From assembly GCA_050261515.1 (NCBI GenBank), contig JBLNDJ010000023.1:1-64000 (forward strand): DNA of 64,000 bases. Reading direction: 5' to 3'. The stretch comes from JBLNDJ01 sp050261515 (lineage in GTDB: Bacteria > Acidobacteriota > Terriglobia > Bryobacterales > Bryobacteraceae). Both the position numbers and the translations under genes were made by a program. Each line of letters opens with the position of its first letter. Positions within the stretch are counted from its first letter, which is position 1. The notes beneath the pieces were generated by a model, which did no database searches, was not told the DNA's origin, and was given only the letters and a program-made list of their open reading frames with translations. Of the stretch, positions 42,101 through 49,045 are shown one piece after another.

Positions 42101-42949
42101 CTGACTGAGCACTGGTTTAAGCCACTGCAGCGCCTCTTCCTGCTTGTCTCTCAATCGTGCGATCTGTGCAAGGTTGATCAGTGCCTTCCGATTGGTGGGT
42201 TCAAGGGTTTGGGCTCGATTAAACTCCGCCTCCGCCTGGTCCCAATCACCTTCCAACATAAGGCAGACGCCCTTGTTTACGAAGAAACGGAATCGTATGG
42301 CTGGGGACACAAGACCGCGGTTGACTGGGTCCTGCAGTGCCTCGAGAAGCCGAAGTGCGGTCGACGCTTGCCTCTTGTCGATGAGCGTTTTGATCAAATC
42401 AAGCTGGACCTCAGCCTTCCGGTCTGCCTCCGAAGCGGCATGGCTCGTCGCTTCGGTTTCTATCGTGGGGCGGTAGGGGAGGGCTTCGAGATCCGGGCCC
42501 GGTCGAGGCCGGCGTTGATCCAGCATCTCCCGATGGATCGTGTCGAGCTTGGCGCCGATAATCCGCATGCCGTGCTCACCATCGAGAAGTTGACCAGAAA
42601 GCTCCGTATAGAAGAATACGAGAGCCTCTGTGATATTCTCGAGGGAACTAACTCCGCGACCGTAGCCCGTTGTTTTCAGAAACAATTCAACGTGGACCAC
42701 TTCGGCATCGACAAGCGCACCGCTCTCGACAGACTCAACGTGTGCTCCGAAGGCATCGCTGAGAACCCAAGTCTCAAGCGCTGGACCAATGCCGGGCAGT
42801 CTGGTTAAGTAGCGCTCGGCGGTCGCTCTGATCGCCTTCGCCACCGCGCTGTTACTCGGCAGACTTTTCCAGGCCCAAGGCACGAGCTTCACTAGAATTG
42901 GCGCAACCATTCTTAGACCAAGAATGGTCGTCGTAGTCGGTTCGGGCAT
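39161..42949 (-). CDS. TPR-repeat protein with GreA/B-C-like and PIN-like domains (predicted conflict/defence effector)
   Basis: A 1262-residue protein. The N-terminal 145 residues are a helical region of unknown type with hydrophobic VAPILVKLVPWAW. A tetratricopeptide solenoid runs from about residue 175 to 770 (for example WDQAEAEFNRAQTLEPTNRK, YDDARQDHEYALRLDPS). Residues about 785-865 resemble the GreA/GreB C-terminal domain (HPLAVQMFGRRIGDRF, SEYEIQAVQSKYVRAF). From about 955 a PIN-like nuclease region follows, with VLLETSAFVTL and later GLVMVSDDLPLRVLAQ carrying acidic residues. The combination TPR-GreAB-C-PIN has been described by comparative genomics of NTP-dependent conflict systems. 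GC is lower than flanks. No partner gene is adjacent. Confidence 0.8.
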   Translation of the reverse strand: MPEPTTTTILGLRMVAPILVKLVPWAWKSLPSNSAVAKAIRATAERYLTRLPGIGPALETWVLSDAFGAHVESVESGALVDAEVVHVELFLKTTGYGRGVSSLENITEALVFFYTELSGQLLDGEHGMRIIGAKLDTIHREMLDQRRPRPGPDLEALPYRPTIETEATSHAASEADRKAEVQLDLIKTLIDKRQASTALRLLEALQDPVNRGLVSPAIRFRFFVNKGVCLMLEGDWDQAEAEFNRAQTLEPTNRKALINLAQIARLRDKQEEALQWLKPVLSQDSDDSSANALRFACLHELNRDSEVQALLNAQPTLANDSDVLYTLGYIAHDQQKFDEAEHYLRRHNELDANRPEAWELLGRAILMPAQRQLQRTAASPNWIPDEVRARIEEAEAFFSKAEQLLVGSESRRELKYTLVNRGVARTLLGRYDDARQDHEYALRLDPSMEGVKRNLGSLYLHTERPDEAVRCFEQIHSPELKAEVVPLLAGAYLNLNKPADARVLLESMVGSSQGEDRLIVKDLLLIACQRLKDAAACDELLSSLASIPDDPEAHRIIAEYYSREGDFDKAVASARSAVERAGVQQAARYRVQLGDILYRAKRFDEAADTYQLVPVPLDDSPESRRRLIALFNAGRMGKALQVAQGVRNGGPAVPEFSEIEALIYERTGDLDSANRLRTELMRTGASPERQKLKMALNHFRQGKEVEATELTLQVGLDSIVADSESIQDAAMLRTLLRLPDALVFAYRLLQEEPNSPEIHLFYVNTFLRREEVDKDLFHPDVVAADCVVTLRHGAENQTLTVVDGESDTAKDWLSTGHPLAVQMFGRRIGDRFRFPEGGPFESEYEIQAVQSKYVRAFQDCMGRFAERFPAHYGLARIEVEDDDITKIVVMLDRQRTRAELILDIYRRGKLPACAAARLFGKSEVEMFRAFIEDRRIKILSYHGTLERMAEEEQILSKTKRVLLETSAFVTLQSLGLLTKLAGAFDAIHVTQQQIDALTEAMMNLFPEKHTGYLLSDTPGHIQVFNRTSEEVTREREFYQQLLDFTRMKCQVVAPGGQMALEEIGKLEIQEILGTVALSTLSTAVDSGLVMVSDDLPLRVLAQSSYSLSNVGSLSVLRHLRARSVISESEYHESVQWLVDRGFSFVSITKDDLVWVLKKNHWSPTAEVAAFLQALAGPDYNAEDAISIGLEVLNELWNEPLLSVTRQLTSDLLLSVLITGRDRQQVLRRLELMNRRRFAIWTPATAQIQEVIRSWRPRRWNRN

Positions 42950-42992
42950 GCTGATTGCTCAAGAGATTTCGGCGTCAGGGAGACACAAATAG

Positions 42993-43004
42993 CCGGACGT
43001 CCGG
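42993..43004. promoter_or_regulatory. 12-base palindrome upstream of the TPR-PIN gene
   Basis: CCGGACGTCCGG is a perfect palindrome 43 bases before the ATG at 42949 and between that ATG and a TATAAT box at 43046. This is a natural position for a repressor operator, but no regulator gene is adjacent and no second copy was noticed. Confidence 0.3.
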
Positions 43005-43045
43005 ATAAGGCGGGCCCGGTACATTACGCCGACATCGCCAGACGC

Positions 43046-43051
43046 ATTATA
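43046..43051 (-). promoter_or_regulatory. Perfect -10 hexamer upstream of the TPR-PIN gene
   Basis: The minus strand reads TATAAT here, about 96 bases upstream of the ATG. No TTGACA-like -35 lies at 16-18 bases (the stretch is C-rich). It would give a leader of about 90 bases that includes the 12-base palindrome. Confidence 0.35.
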
Positions 43052-43152
43052 GCCCCGCCATATGCGCAGGGGGGCTTTCGGCTGGTTGACCGCTTCCTTT
43101 GGTCGCGGCTCGGCTAGGGAACGAAACCGGGGTCCGGGTCGTTTCGTTTAGC

Positions 43153-44403
43153 ATGGGCCGGATGGATGAGTTGCTGCTTGATTCGTTGGCGATGTGGCGG
43201 GAGAGCGCGGGGGCGGGGGCTGCGGTGGGGCGGGTGTATTCCGACGGGGAGCGGCGGGGGCGCGAGGAGCAGCTTGATGGGTTTTTGGGGGTTCTCGAGG
43301 GGGAGGTGCAGCGGTTGCCTCGGACTCGGGCGGAGCGGGTGGGGGCTCGGGAGCGGATCACCTCAGCGTTTGTCCGGTTTGCGGAGGGGGCGCTCGGGTT
43401 TGATGGGGCGCAGATTTCGTTGTTGCTCGAAGGCGGGTTTTCGGCGATTGGGACGGAGCTTGGGCGGGCGGCGCGGCGGTTCGATCCGGGGGTGAGCGCT
43501 TCCGATATTCTGCAAGCCAGCCGCAATGCCTGGACGGCTTGCGGGCTTCAGGTGTTGCTGGGCGTTCCGATGGGGCTCACGCCTTCGATCTTCGCGTACA
43601 GCATGCTGTATCCCTACACGGACAACTATCTCGATGAGCCGGGTGGTTCTCGCGAGGAGAAGGCCGGGTTCAATGGGCGGTTCGGGCGGCGGCTTTCCGG
43701 CGAAGATGTCGAGGCGGCGAATGGGCGCGAGGCGGCGATTTGGCGGCTGATCTCGCTGATCGAAGAAGAGTACTCGCGGGCGGATTCGCCGGAGGTCTTT
43801 GCAAGCCTGTTGCGGATTCAGCGCGCGCAGGAGGAGAGCTTGCGGCTGTTGCGGGCCGGCGGAGATGCGGACGTCGAGGCGCTGGTGTTCGAGAAGGGCG
43901 GCGCTTCGGTGCTGGCAGATGGGTATCTGGCGGCGGGGCGGCTTACGGCGGAGCAAGCTCGATTCGTGTTCTCGTGGGGCGTGCTGTTGCAGCTTGCCGA
44001 TGATTTGCAGGATGTGCGGCAGGATTGCCGCGATGGCGTGCGGACGCTGTTTTCCGAGGCCGCGGGGCGCGGGACTTTGGACGCCGTTACGAGCCGCACG
44101 CTGCAATTTGCCGGGCTCGTGATGCGGCGGATGCGCGAGATGGCGGGACCGGAGTGCGGGGCGCTGAAGGATTTGATGGAGCGGAGCGCGGCTTCGATGG
44201 TGGTGCGGTCGGTGGGGGAGGCAGCGGAGCTGTATTCTCCAGGGTACGCTGCGGAGATGGAGCGGCGGTCTCCGTTTGGGTTTTCGTTCTTGCGGGCGCG
44301 GCGGGGCGCTCGTGTGACGGAGCTGTTCGAGGCGTTCCTGGCGGGCGATGAGGACGAGGCGGCGTTTCCTTTGCTGCCGGGAGCCTTGATGCATCGGGGG
44401 TAG
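43153..44403 (+). CDS. Class I isoprenoid-synthase-like protein, two Asp-rich motifs
   Basis: A 416-residue, largely helical protein that I cannot place in a named family. It carries two aspartate-rich motifs in the order and spacing of class I prenyl/terpenoid synthases: D157-N-Y-L-D161 in YPYTDNYLDE and D283-D-L-Q-D287 in LLQLADDLQDVRQD, each at the end of a long helix and about 125 residues apart. That is typical for two Mg-binding walls of an isoprenoid-synthase fold. N- and C-terminal thirds have no recognised domain. ATG 43153 is preferred; ATG 43162 is also possible. Product and substrate are unknown. Confidence 0.6.
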   Translation: MGRMDELLLDSLAMWRESAGAGAAVGRVYSDGERRGREEQLDGFLGVLEGEVQRLPRTRAERVGARERITSAFVRFAEGALGFDGAQISLLLEGGFSAIGTELGRAARRFDPGVSASDILQASRNAWTACGLQVLLGVPMGLTPSIFAYSMLYPYTDNYLDEPGGSREEKAGFNGRFGRRLSGEDVEAANGREAAIWRLISLIEEEYSRADSPEVFASLLRIQRAQEESLRLLRAGGDADVEALVFEKGGASVLADGYLAAGRLTAEQARFVFSWGVLLQLADDLQDVRQDCRDGVRTLFSEAAGRGTLDAVTSRTLQFAGLVMRRMREMAGPECGALKDLMERSAASMVVRSVGEAAELYSPGYAAEMERRSPFGFSFLRARRGARVTELFEAFLAGDEDEAAFPLLPGALMHRG

Positions 44404-44429
44404 GCAGGCGAAAACGACTGCCCCAAGTT

Positions 44430-44447
44430 GCGGGGCTAAAGCCCCGC
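44430..44447. terminator. Hairpin at convergent gene ends
   Basis: GCGGGGC and GCCCCGC form a perfect 7-base stem with TAAA loop. It overlaps the stop codon of the amidohydrolase gene and lies 26 bases after the stop of the plus-strand isoprenoid-synthase-like gene. There is no T-run; it may be a REP-like element used as a bidirectional 3' end. Confidence 0.4.
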
Positions 44448-46166
44448 GCCGGCTGAAGCCCGCCCTCCTACGATTGTCAGGACGGGTTGGATATTTCGGA
44501 TTTCGTCTTCGGGGCAGGTGAGGTAGTCGCGGTCGATTACTACGAGGTCGGCGAGTTTGCCGGGTTCGATGGTTCCCTTCTTATCCTCGTTGAATTCCAT
44601 GTAGGCTCCCCAGGTGGTGTACATTTTGAGGGCCTCTTCCCTGGTCACCTTCTGTTCCGGGTGGATGACCTGTCCCTGCGAGTTCTTTCTTGTGATGGCA
44701 ACCCACATTCCCAGAAACGGGTTGTAGGGGTTCGTGGCCTGGTTCTTGTCGTGGCCGGTCATGTGGTCGCTTCCCGCGGCGACTTTGATGCCCGCGTCGA
44801 GGTAGGACCGCAACGGAAAGAAATATTTCATGCCTTCGTAGGTGAAGACTCGCTGGAGGGCTCCCGAATCGCAGTAGAGCCAGGCGGGCTGGGCGTCGGC
44901 GAGGATGCCGTGGCGGGCCATCGAAGCGATGCTTTCCGGGCCCTGGAAGCTGGCGTGGATGACGTGCGAGCGAGTGGGGGCCAGGGGCCGGACGCGGTCG
45001 AGTTTGGCGAAGGTGTCAACCAGCAGATCGATCGCCGCTCCTCCTTGCACGTGGGCGGCGAGCTGCCAGCCTTTGGCTTGGGCGGCTCGGAAGAGCTGGT
45101 AGAGGGTGTCGGGGTCGACGAAAGGGCGGCCCCGGTCGCTCATATCGGTCTGAGCGTAGAGCTGCCTGGCGAAGTCTCCGTAGGTGTGGCGCTGGTAGGC
45201 GGTGCCGAGGAGCATGCCTCCGTCGAGGATGACTTTGAAGGTGTCGAATTTGAGCCAGTCGTCTCCGGCGCGGGGACGGTAGGGCGCGGCGTCGATTTCG
45301 CGGAGGAGGTCCGCCGTGGGGCGCGAGGTGTCGAGACGCCAGGTGAGGACGACGCGCAGGGGCAGGCGGCCCTGCTCCCTCAGTTTCATGTAGAGCGGGA
45401 TTTCCTGCTCGGGCGTGGCTTCGCGGTCCTTGATGGACGTGATGCCGGCGGCGACGTAGAGCTTGAGCATTTTCTCAAGGGCGTCGAGACGCTCGTTTTC
45501 GGTGAGGCCTTCGGTGGAGTACTGCGCGCGGGAGCCTTCGGGCAGGCCTTTGAGGAGGCCGCGGGCGTTGCGCAGCACGCCGGTGGGCTCGCCACGATCG
45601 TCCTTGACGATTTCCCCGCCTTCGGGATTGGGCGTGTTGCGGTCGATGCCGGAACGCTGCAAGCCCCTGGCATTGACGACGGTGATGAACGGATGGTCGA
45701 GGAGGACGGGGTGATCCGTGACCACGTCGAGGTCGCGGCGGGTGGGCATGCGCATGTCCTTCAGGCGGGTGGGAAAAGGAAGGAGGACGACGATCCATTC
45801 GCCGGCGGGCGTGAGGCGGGCCTGGGCGCGGAGGTGCTGCTGCAAGGCTTCGATGGAATCGATGCGCGGGAGCGGGTGCTTGAATTCGCTGAGACCGGCG
45901 CTGTAGGCGTGGACGTGGCTATCCATTAAACCGGGCAGGACGGTGCGGCCCTGGAGATCGATGAGGCGGGTGTTCGGGCCTCGTTCGCTGGCGAGGACGG
46001 CCTTGGATGAGCCGACCGCGGAGATTTTGCCGGCTTTGACGGCGACGGCTTCGGCGATGGAGAAGCGCGCGTCTACGGTGACGATTTTGCCGTGGTGGAG
46101 GATGAGATCGGCATCGGCGGCCGCGAGGAGCGCCGGGGCGAGGAGGAAGAATGCAGCGGTACGCAT
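44436..46166 (-). CDS. Amidohydrolase family protein (YtcJ-like), exported
   Basis: A 576-residue metal-dependent amidohydrolase of the Amidohydro_3 (YtcJ) group. It has an N-terminal signal peptide (RTAAFFLLAPALLAAAD), then the small beta-sandwich domain (DLILHHGKIVTVDARFSIAE), the metal-binding DSHVHAYSAG motif, HVQGGAA and THVIHAS-type later ligands (TRSHVIHASFQG), SDHMTGHD and the closing beta-sandwich FNEDKKGTIEPGKLADLVVI. Substrates of this group are N-acyl or cyclic amides; none can be named. A perfect TATAAT lies 9 bases before the ATG and no Shine-Dalgarno sequence is seen. It follows the radical SAM gene by 23 bases. Confidence 0.93.
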   Translation of the reverse strand: MRTAAFFLLAPALLAAADADLILHHGKIVTVDARFSIAEAVAVKAGKISAVGSSKAVLASERGPNTRLIDLQGRTVLPGLMDSHVHAYSAGLSEFKHPLPRIDSIEALQQHLRAQARLTPAGEWIVVLLPFPTRLKDMRMPTRRDLDVVTDHPVLLDHPFITVVNARGLQRSGIDRNTPNPEGGEIVKDDRGEPTGVLRNARGLLKGLPEGSRAQYSTEGLTENERLDALEKMLKLYVAAGITSIKDREATPEQEIPLYMKLREQGRLPLRVVLTWRLDTSRPTADLLREIDAAPYRPRAGDDWLKFDTFKVILDGGMLLGTAYQRHTYGDFARQLYAQTDMSDRGRPFVDPDTLYQLFRAAQAKGWQLAAHVQGGAAIDLLVDTFAKLDRVRPLAPTRSHVIHASFQGPESIASMARHGILADAQPAWLYCDSGALQRVFTYEGMKYFFPLRSYLDAGIKVAAGSDHMTGHDKNQATNPYNPFLGMWVAITRKNSQGQVIHPEQKVTREEALKMYTTWGAYMEFNEDKKGTIEPGKLADLVVIDRDYLTCPEDEIRNIQPVLTIVGGRASAGAGL

Positions 46167-46175
46167 GAAACAGTG

Positions 46176-46181
46176 ATTATA
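46176..46181 (-). promoter_or_regulatory. -10-like box for a leaderless amidohydrolase transcript
   Basis: TATAAT on the minus strand, 9 bases before the ATG at 46166. There is no ribosome-binding site between, so initiation at the ATG itself is likely. Confidence 0.45.
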
Positions 46182-46189
46182 GGGCAGGC

Positions 46190-47290
46190 TTACTCGATGC
46201 CGAGGAGCCAGAGGGCGGCTCGGGCGAAGGCGTTGCGGTTTCCGCTGGTGAGGAACAGCCAGGAGAGCACTTTCACGGGCGCGGGCGGGTCGGGGCCCAC
46301 CAGTTCCACGATTGCGGCGCGCGGGGTTTCGCGGAGGCGGTCGAGGATGGCGGTCTGGTGGACGCAGTTGATGGTGCAGAGCGGGGCGCAGTCCTTGACG
46401 GTGTGGTATTCGCGTTCGAGATCGGCGGGGGTGTAGCGGTCGAGGGGGATGCCGGGATATCCGCGCTGCTGCGAGCACCAGTGGACGAGGCCTTCCTCGC
46501 AGATATAGAGGTAGCGGGAGCCGGCGTGGCAGGTCCAGTCGTTCGGTTGGCCGAGGACCAGGTTCTGCTGGAAACGGTTGTGGCGGACGAAGGAGAAGAG
46601 GGGCTTGCGCAGGTTTGCGATTTGGGTGAGCACTTCGCGGTCGCGGGCGGCCAGGGGGCGCAGGCGGCCGGAGGCGTCGTGGATGACTCCGGTGGTGATG
46701 CCGAAGCCGAGGTCATAGGCGCGGCGGGCGATCATGAGCGCGTCATCGGGGTTGCGGACGCCGGAGCCGACGACCACGTTGATGTTCACTTCGAAGGTGG
46801 CGTGGCCGGCGAGCCAGCGCAGCTTGCGGTCGAGCACCTTGAGGCTTTTCTTCGAGACGGCATCGGGCTGGACGTTGTCGATGCTGATCTGAAGCTGGTG
46901 CAGTCCGGCGCGGTTCAGGCGGCGGATGCGGGCGGGCGTGAGGAGGTAGCCGTTGGTGATGACCGTGGGGATGATGCGGTGCGAACGAATGCGGCGGATG
47001 ATTTCGTCGAGGCCCGGGTGCAGGAGGGGCTCGCCTCCGCTGATGGTGATGATGGTGGTTCCGAGGGCGGCGAGGCGGTCGATGCGGCGGAGCATTTCGG
47101 AGAGGGGGACGGGCTGCGACACGCTGTCGTACTCGTTGCAGTAGGCGCAGGCGAGGTTGCAGCGGCGCGTGGGGACAATGTGGGCGAGGATCGGGTGGCG
47201 CGGGGAACGCATGGCGCGGGCGAACATGCGCGCTTCGCGGAGGCGGCGGGGGACGGCGAACAGGGTTCTCCGGACTCGCGCCAGCCCCAT
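46190..47290 (-). CDS. Radical SAM protein with cysteine-rich C-terminal region
   Basis: A 366-residue radical SAM enzyme. The CxxxCxxC iron-sulfur motif is C44-N-L-A-C48-A-Y-C51 in VPTRRCNLACAYCNEYDSV, followed by ITISGGEPLLHPGLDEIIRR, the SAM-binding GGEP, and LHQLQISIDNV. The C-terminal half has further cysteines in WTCHAGSRYLYICEEGLVHW, CSQQRGY and CAPLCTINCVHQ, suggesting an auxiliary cluster of SPASM/twitch type. The reaction is unknown. ATG 47290 is preferred over GTG 47296 because CATAAT sits 6 bases before it. The chain resembles HpnH-like enzymes only in general outline. Confidence 0.9.
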   Translation of the reverse strand: MGLARVRRTLFAVPRRLREARMFARAMRSPRHPILAHIVPTRRCNLACAYCNEYDSVSQPVPLSEMLRRIDRLAALGTTIITISGGEPLLHPGLDEIIRRIRSHRIIPTVITNGYLLTPARIRRLNRAGLHQLQISIDNVQPDAVSKKSLKVLDRKLRWLAGHATFEVNINVVVGSGVRNPDDALMIARRAYDLGFGITTGVIHDASGRLRPLAARDREVLTQIANLRKPLFSFVRHNRFQQNLVLGQPNDWTCHAGSRYLYICEEGLVHWCSQQRGYPGIPLDRYTPADLEREYHTVKDCAPLCTINCVHQTAILDRLRETPRAAIVELVGPDPPAPVKVLSWLFLTSGNRNAFARAALWLLGIE

Positions 47291-47296
47291 AGGCAC

Positions 47297-47302
47297 ATTA
47301 TG
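47297..47302 (-). promoter_or_regulatory. -10-like box for a leaderless radical SAM transcript
   Basis: CATAAT on the minus strand, 6 bases before the ATG at 47290 (0 bases before a possible GTG at 47296). No Shine-Dalgarno sequence is present. Confidence 0.35.
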
Positions 47303-47315
47303 GACCGGGTTGGAG

Positions 47316-47882
47316 CTAGAGGTCCGGGTCGAGGCTGGCCAGTCCTTTTTTGACGGGCGCGGGGACCGGGGAGGATTCGAGGTCGCGGCGGGCGCGGCGG
47401 AAGCCGTCGCGGACTTCGTCGGGGGCGGCGGCGGCCAGGTGGTGCGCGGCTTCGGCCAGGCGCGGGACCAGGCGCGACTCCTTAACCGCGGTGGAAAGCC
47501 GGCTTTCGGGCAGCGCCAGGAGGATGAGGACGGCGATCAAAGCAAACATGGAACCGCGGATGAGGCCGAAGGCGCCTCCGAGGACGCGGTCGAGCCAGGT
47601 GAGTTGGTTGACGCGGAAGAATTTCGCGAGCGCCCAGGCGGCTACGGCTCCCAGTGTGATGATGACCGAGAATATAATGAGAAACCCCACAGCGCCGGCC
47701 AGGGGCCTGGAGGCGACGTAGGGGCGCAGGAGGAAGCCCATCGGACGATAGAGCCAGAGGGCGGCGAGAACGGCGGCCAGGGCGGCAGCGAAGTCTACGG
47801 CGGTGCGGGCGAAGCCCTTCCAGAATCCGGCGGCGACGGAGAGGATGAAACCCGCAAGGAGCGAGAGATCGAGCCAGTTCAT
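47316..47882 (-). CDS. CvpA family membrane protein
   Basis: A 188-residue protein of the CvpA family, needed for colicin V production and bile or stress tolerance in other bacteria. Four hydrophobic segments are seen, beginning NWLDLSLLAGFILSVAAGFW, then AAALAAVLAALWL, LAGAVGFLIIFSVIITLGAV and RGSMFALIAVLILLALPES. The family signatures GFWKGFARTAVDF and LTWLDRVLGGAFGLIRGSMF are present. A good GGAGG ribosome-binding site precedes the ATG. It is divergent from the ExeA-like ATPase gene with 131 bases between starts; a GGCCGGC/GCCGGCC hairpin at 47936-47954 lies in that gap. Confidence 0.9.
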   Translation of the reverse strand: MNWLDLSLLAGFILSVAAGFWKGFARTAVDFAAALAAVLAALWLYRPMGFLLRPYVASRPLAGAVGFLIIFSVIITLGAVAAWALAKFFRVNQLTWLDRVLGGAFGLIRGSMFALIAVLILLALPESRLSTAVKESRLVPRLAEAAHHLAAAAPDEVRDGFRRARRDLESSPVPAPVKKGLASLDPDL

Positions 47883-48013
47883 GGGCGCCTCCGTATGAGT
47901 GTACGCAGGTTGGGGCAGCCGGGTTCAACGCAGGAGGCCGGCAGGGAGCCGGCCGCGGCCCGTGCCAAGCAGGTTAAGCAATGTTAAACTAAGGTCGTCA
48001 CCGCGAGAACTGA

Positions 48014-48892
48014 ATGTACAACGCTTTCTTCGGCTTCAAGGAAAGTCCTTTCAACCTAACTCCTGATCCCGCATTTCTTTATCGCAGCCAGCAACACGAA
48101 GAGGCTCTTGCCAACCTTATTTACGGCGTGCAGAGCCGGAAGGGGTTCGTGGTCCTCACAGGGGAGGTGGGGACGGGCAAGACCACGATGCTCGAGTGCT
48201 TGCAGGATTTCCTGTCGGCGCACCAGATCGATTTCGCTTACCTGTTCAACTCACGGCTTACCGTCGAACAGTTCTTCGAGATGATTGCCTACGACCTGGA
48301 TCTGCGGTGCGCGCGGACGTCGAAGACCGAGGTCCTGATCGCGCTGAACCAGTTGCTGATTCAGAACGCGAACGAGGGGCGCACGACGACGTTGATCGTG
48401 GACGAGGCCCACAACCTCGAATGGGACGTGCTCGAGGAGATACGGCTGCTGGGGAACCTGGAGAACCGGCGCGGGAAGCTGCTGCAAATCGTGCTGGCGG
48501 GGCAGCCGGAGTTCGACAGGAAGCTGGACGCGCCGAGCCTGCGGCAGTTGAAGCAGAGGATCGCGCTGCGGTGTATGCTGCAACCGTTCCGCGCGCAGGA
48601 GACGGTGGCGTACGTGGAAACGCGGCTGGCGAAGGTGGGGATGCCAAACCAGACGGTGTTTCCGCCGGAGGTGCTCGAGCAGATCCACGTGCGGTCGCAG
48701 GGGATCCCGAGGCTGATCAACGCGATTTGCGACAACGTGCTGCTGACTTCGTTCGCCATGGAGAAGAAGGCGGCGACGGTGGAGATCGTGGACGAGGTGT
48801 CGGACGATATGCGGCTCGAGTGGCCGGGACGCAGGGAGCGGGTGCCACAGGGAGCCGAAGGGACCGGGCCGTCGCTGTTTTCGCAGAAGTAA
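48014..48892 (+). CDS. ExeA/GspA-like AAA ATPase
   Basis: A 292-residue AAA ATPase of the ExeA family. It opens with the typical NAFFGFKESPFNLTPDPAFL, then Walker A GEVGTGKTT, Walker B TTLIVDEAHNLE, sensor LLQIVLAGQPEF and the RLINAICDNVLLTSFA end. Such ATPases occur with type II secretion, type IV pilus or exopolysaccharide (XrtA-type) loci. No peptidoglycan-binding C-terminal domain or exosortase is present here; the last 25 residues are low-complexity. No close functional partner is adjacent; divergent CvpA is the neighbour. It ends before a palindromic element. Confidence 0.9.
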   Translation: MYNAFFGFKESPFNLTPDPAFLYRSQQHEEALANLIYGVQSRKGFVVLTGEVGTGKTTMLECLQDFLSAHQIDFAYLFNSRLTVEQFFEMIAYDLDLRCARTSKTEVLIALNQLLIQNANEGRTTTLIVDEAHNLEWDVLEEIRLLGNLENRRGKLLQIVLAGQPEFDRKLDAPSLRQLKQRIALRCMLQPFRAQETVAYVETRLAKVGMPNQTVFPPEVLEQIHVRSQGIPRLINAICDNVLLTSFAMEKKAATVEIVDEVSDDMRLEWPGRRERVPQGAEGTGPSLFSQK

Positions 48893-48905
48893 AACTCACC
48901 GCAGA

Positions 48906-48960
48906 GACGCAGAGGACGCAGTGAAAACCTTTATGAGTATTTCTCTGCGTTCTCTGCCTC
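48906..48960. repeat. GCAGAGACGCAGAGG-type palindromic element, copy 1
   Basis: A 22-base arm with CGCAGAGGACGCAG (48906-48927) and a complementary arm with TCTCTGCGTTCTCTGC (48939-48960) form an imperfect hairpin. A related element lies at 58418-58488. It is downstream of the ExeA-like gene and 85 bases before guaB. Confidence 0.75.
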
Positions 48961-49011
48961 AAGGCCGCGGAGCGGCCGGGCGGTGAAGTTGTGAAGATTA
49001 ACAGAACCACG

Positions 49012-49040
49012 TTGCGGTTGGATTAACCGCTTCGTATCAT
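49012..49040 (+). promoter_or_regulatory. Promoter candidate for guaB
   Basis: TTGCGG (weak -35) and TATCAT (49035-49040, five of six matches to the consensus -10) are separated by 17 bases. The -10 ends 5 bases before the ATG at 49046, and there is no ribosome-binding site, so a leaderless transcript is expected. Confidence 0.45.
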
Positions 49041-49045
49041 TGAAT

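Noticed and set aside
43086..43120. TTGACC upstream of the isoprenoid-synthase-like gene as a promoter
   Set aside because: No -10-like hexamer lies at 16-18 bases downstream.
47936..47954. GGCCGGC/GCCGGCC hairpin between cvpA and the ExeA-like gene as a riboswitch
   Set aside because: Only one short GC stem; no conserved riboswitch core was recognised.
48014..48892. PEP-CTERM/exosortase system around the ExeA-like ATPase
   Set aside because: No exosortase, PEP-CTERM protein or PrsK/PrsR-type genes are in the window.
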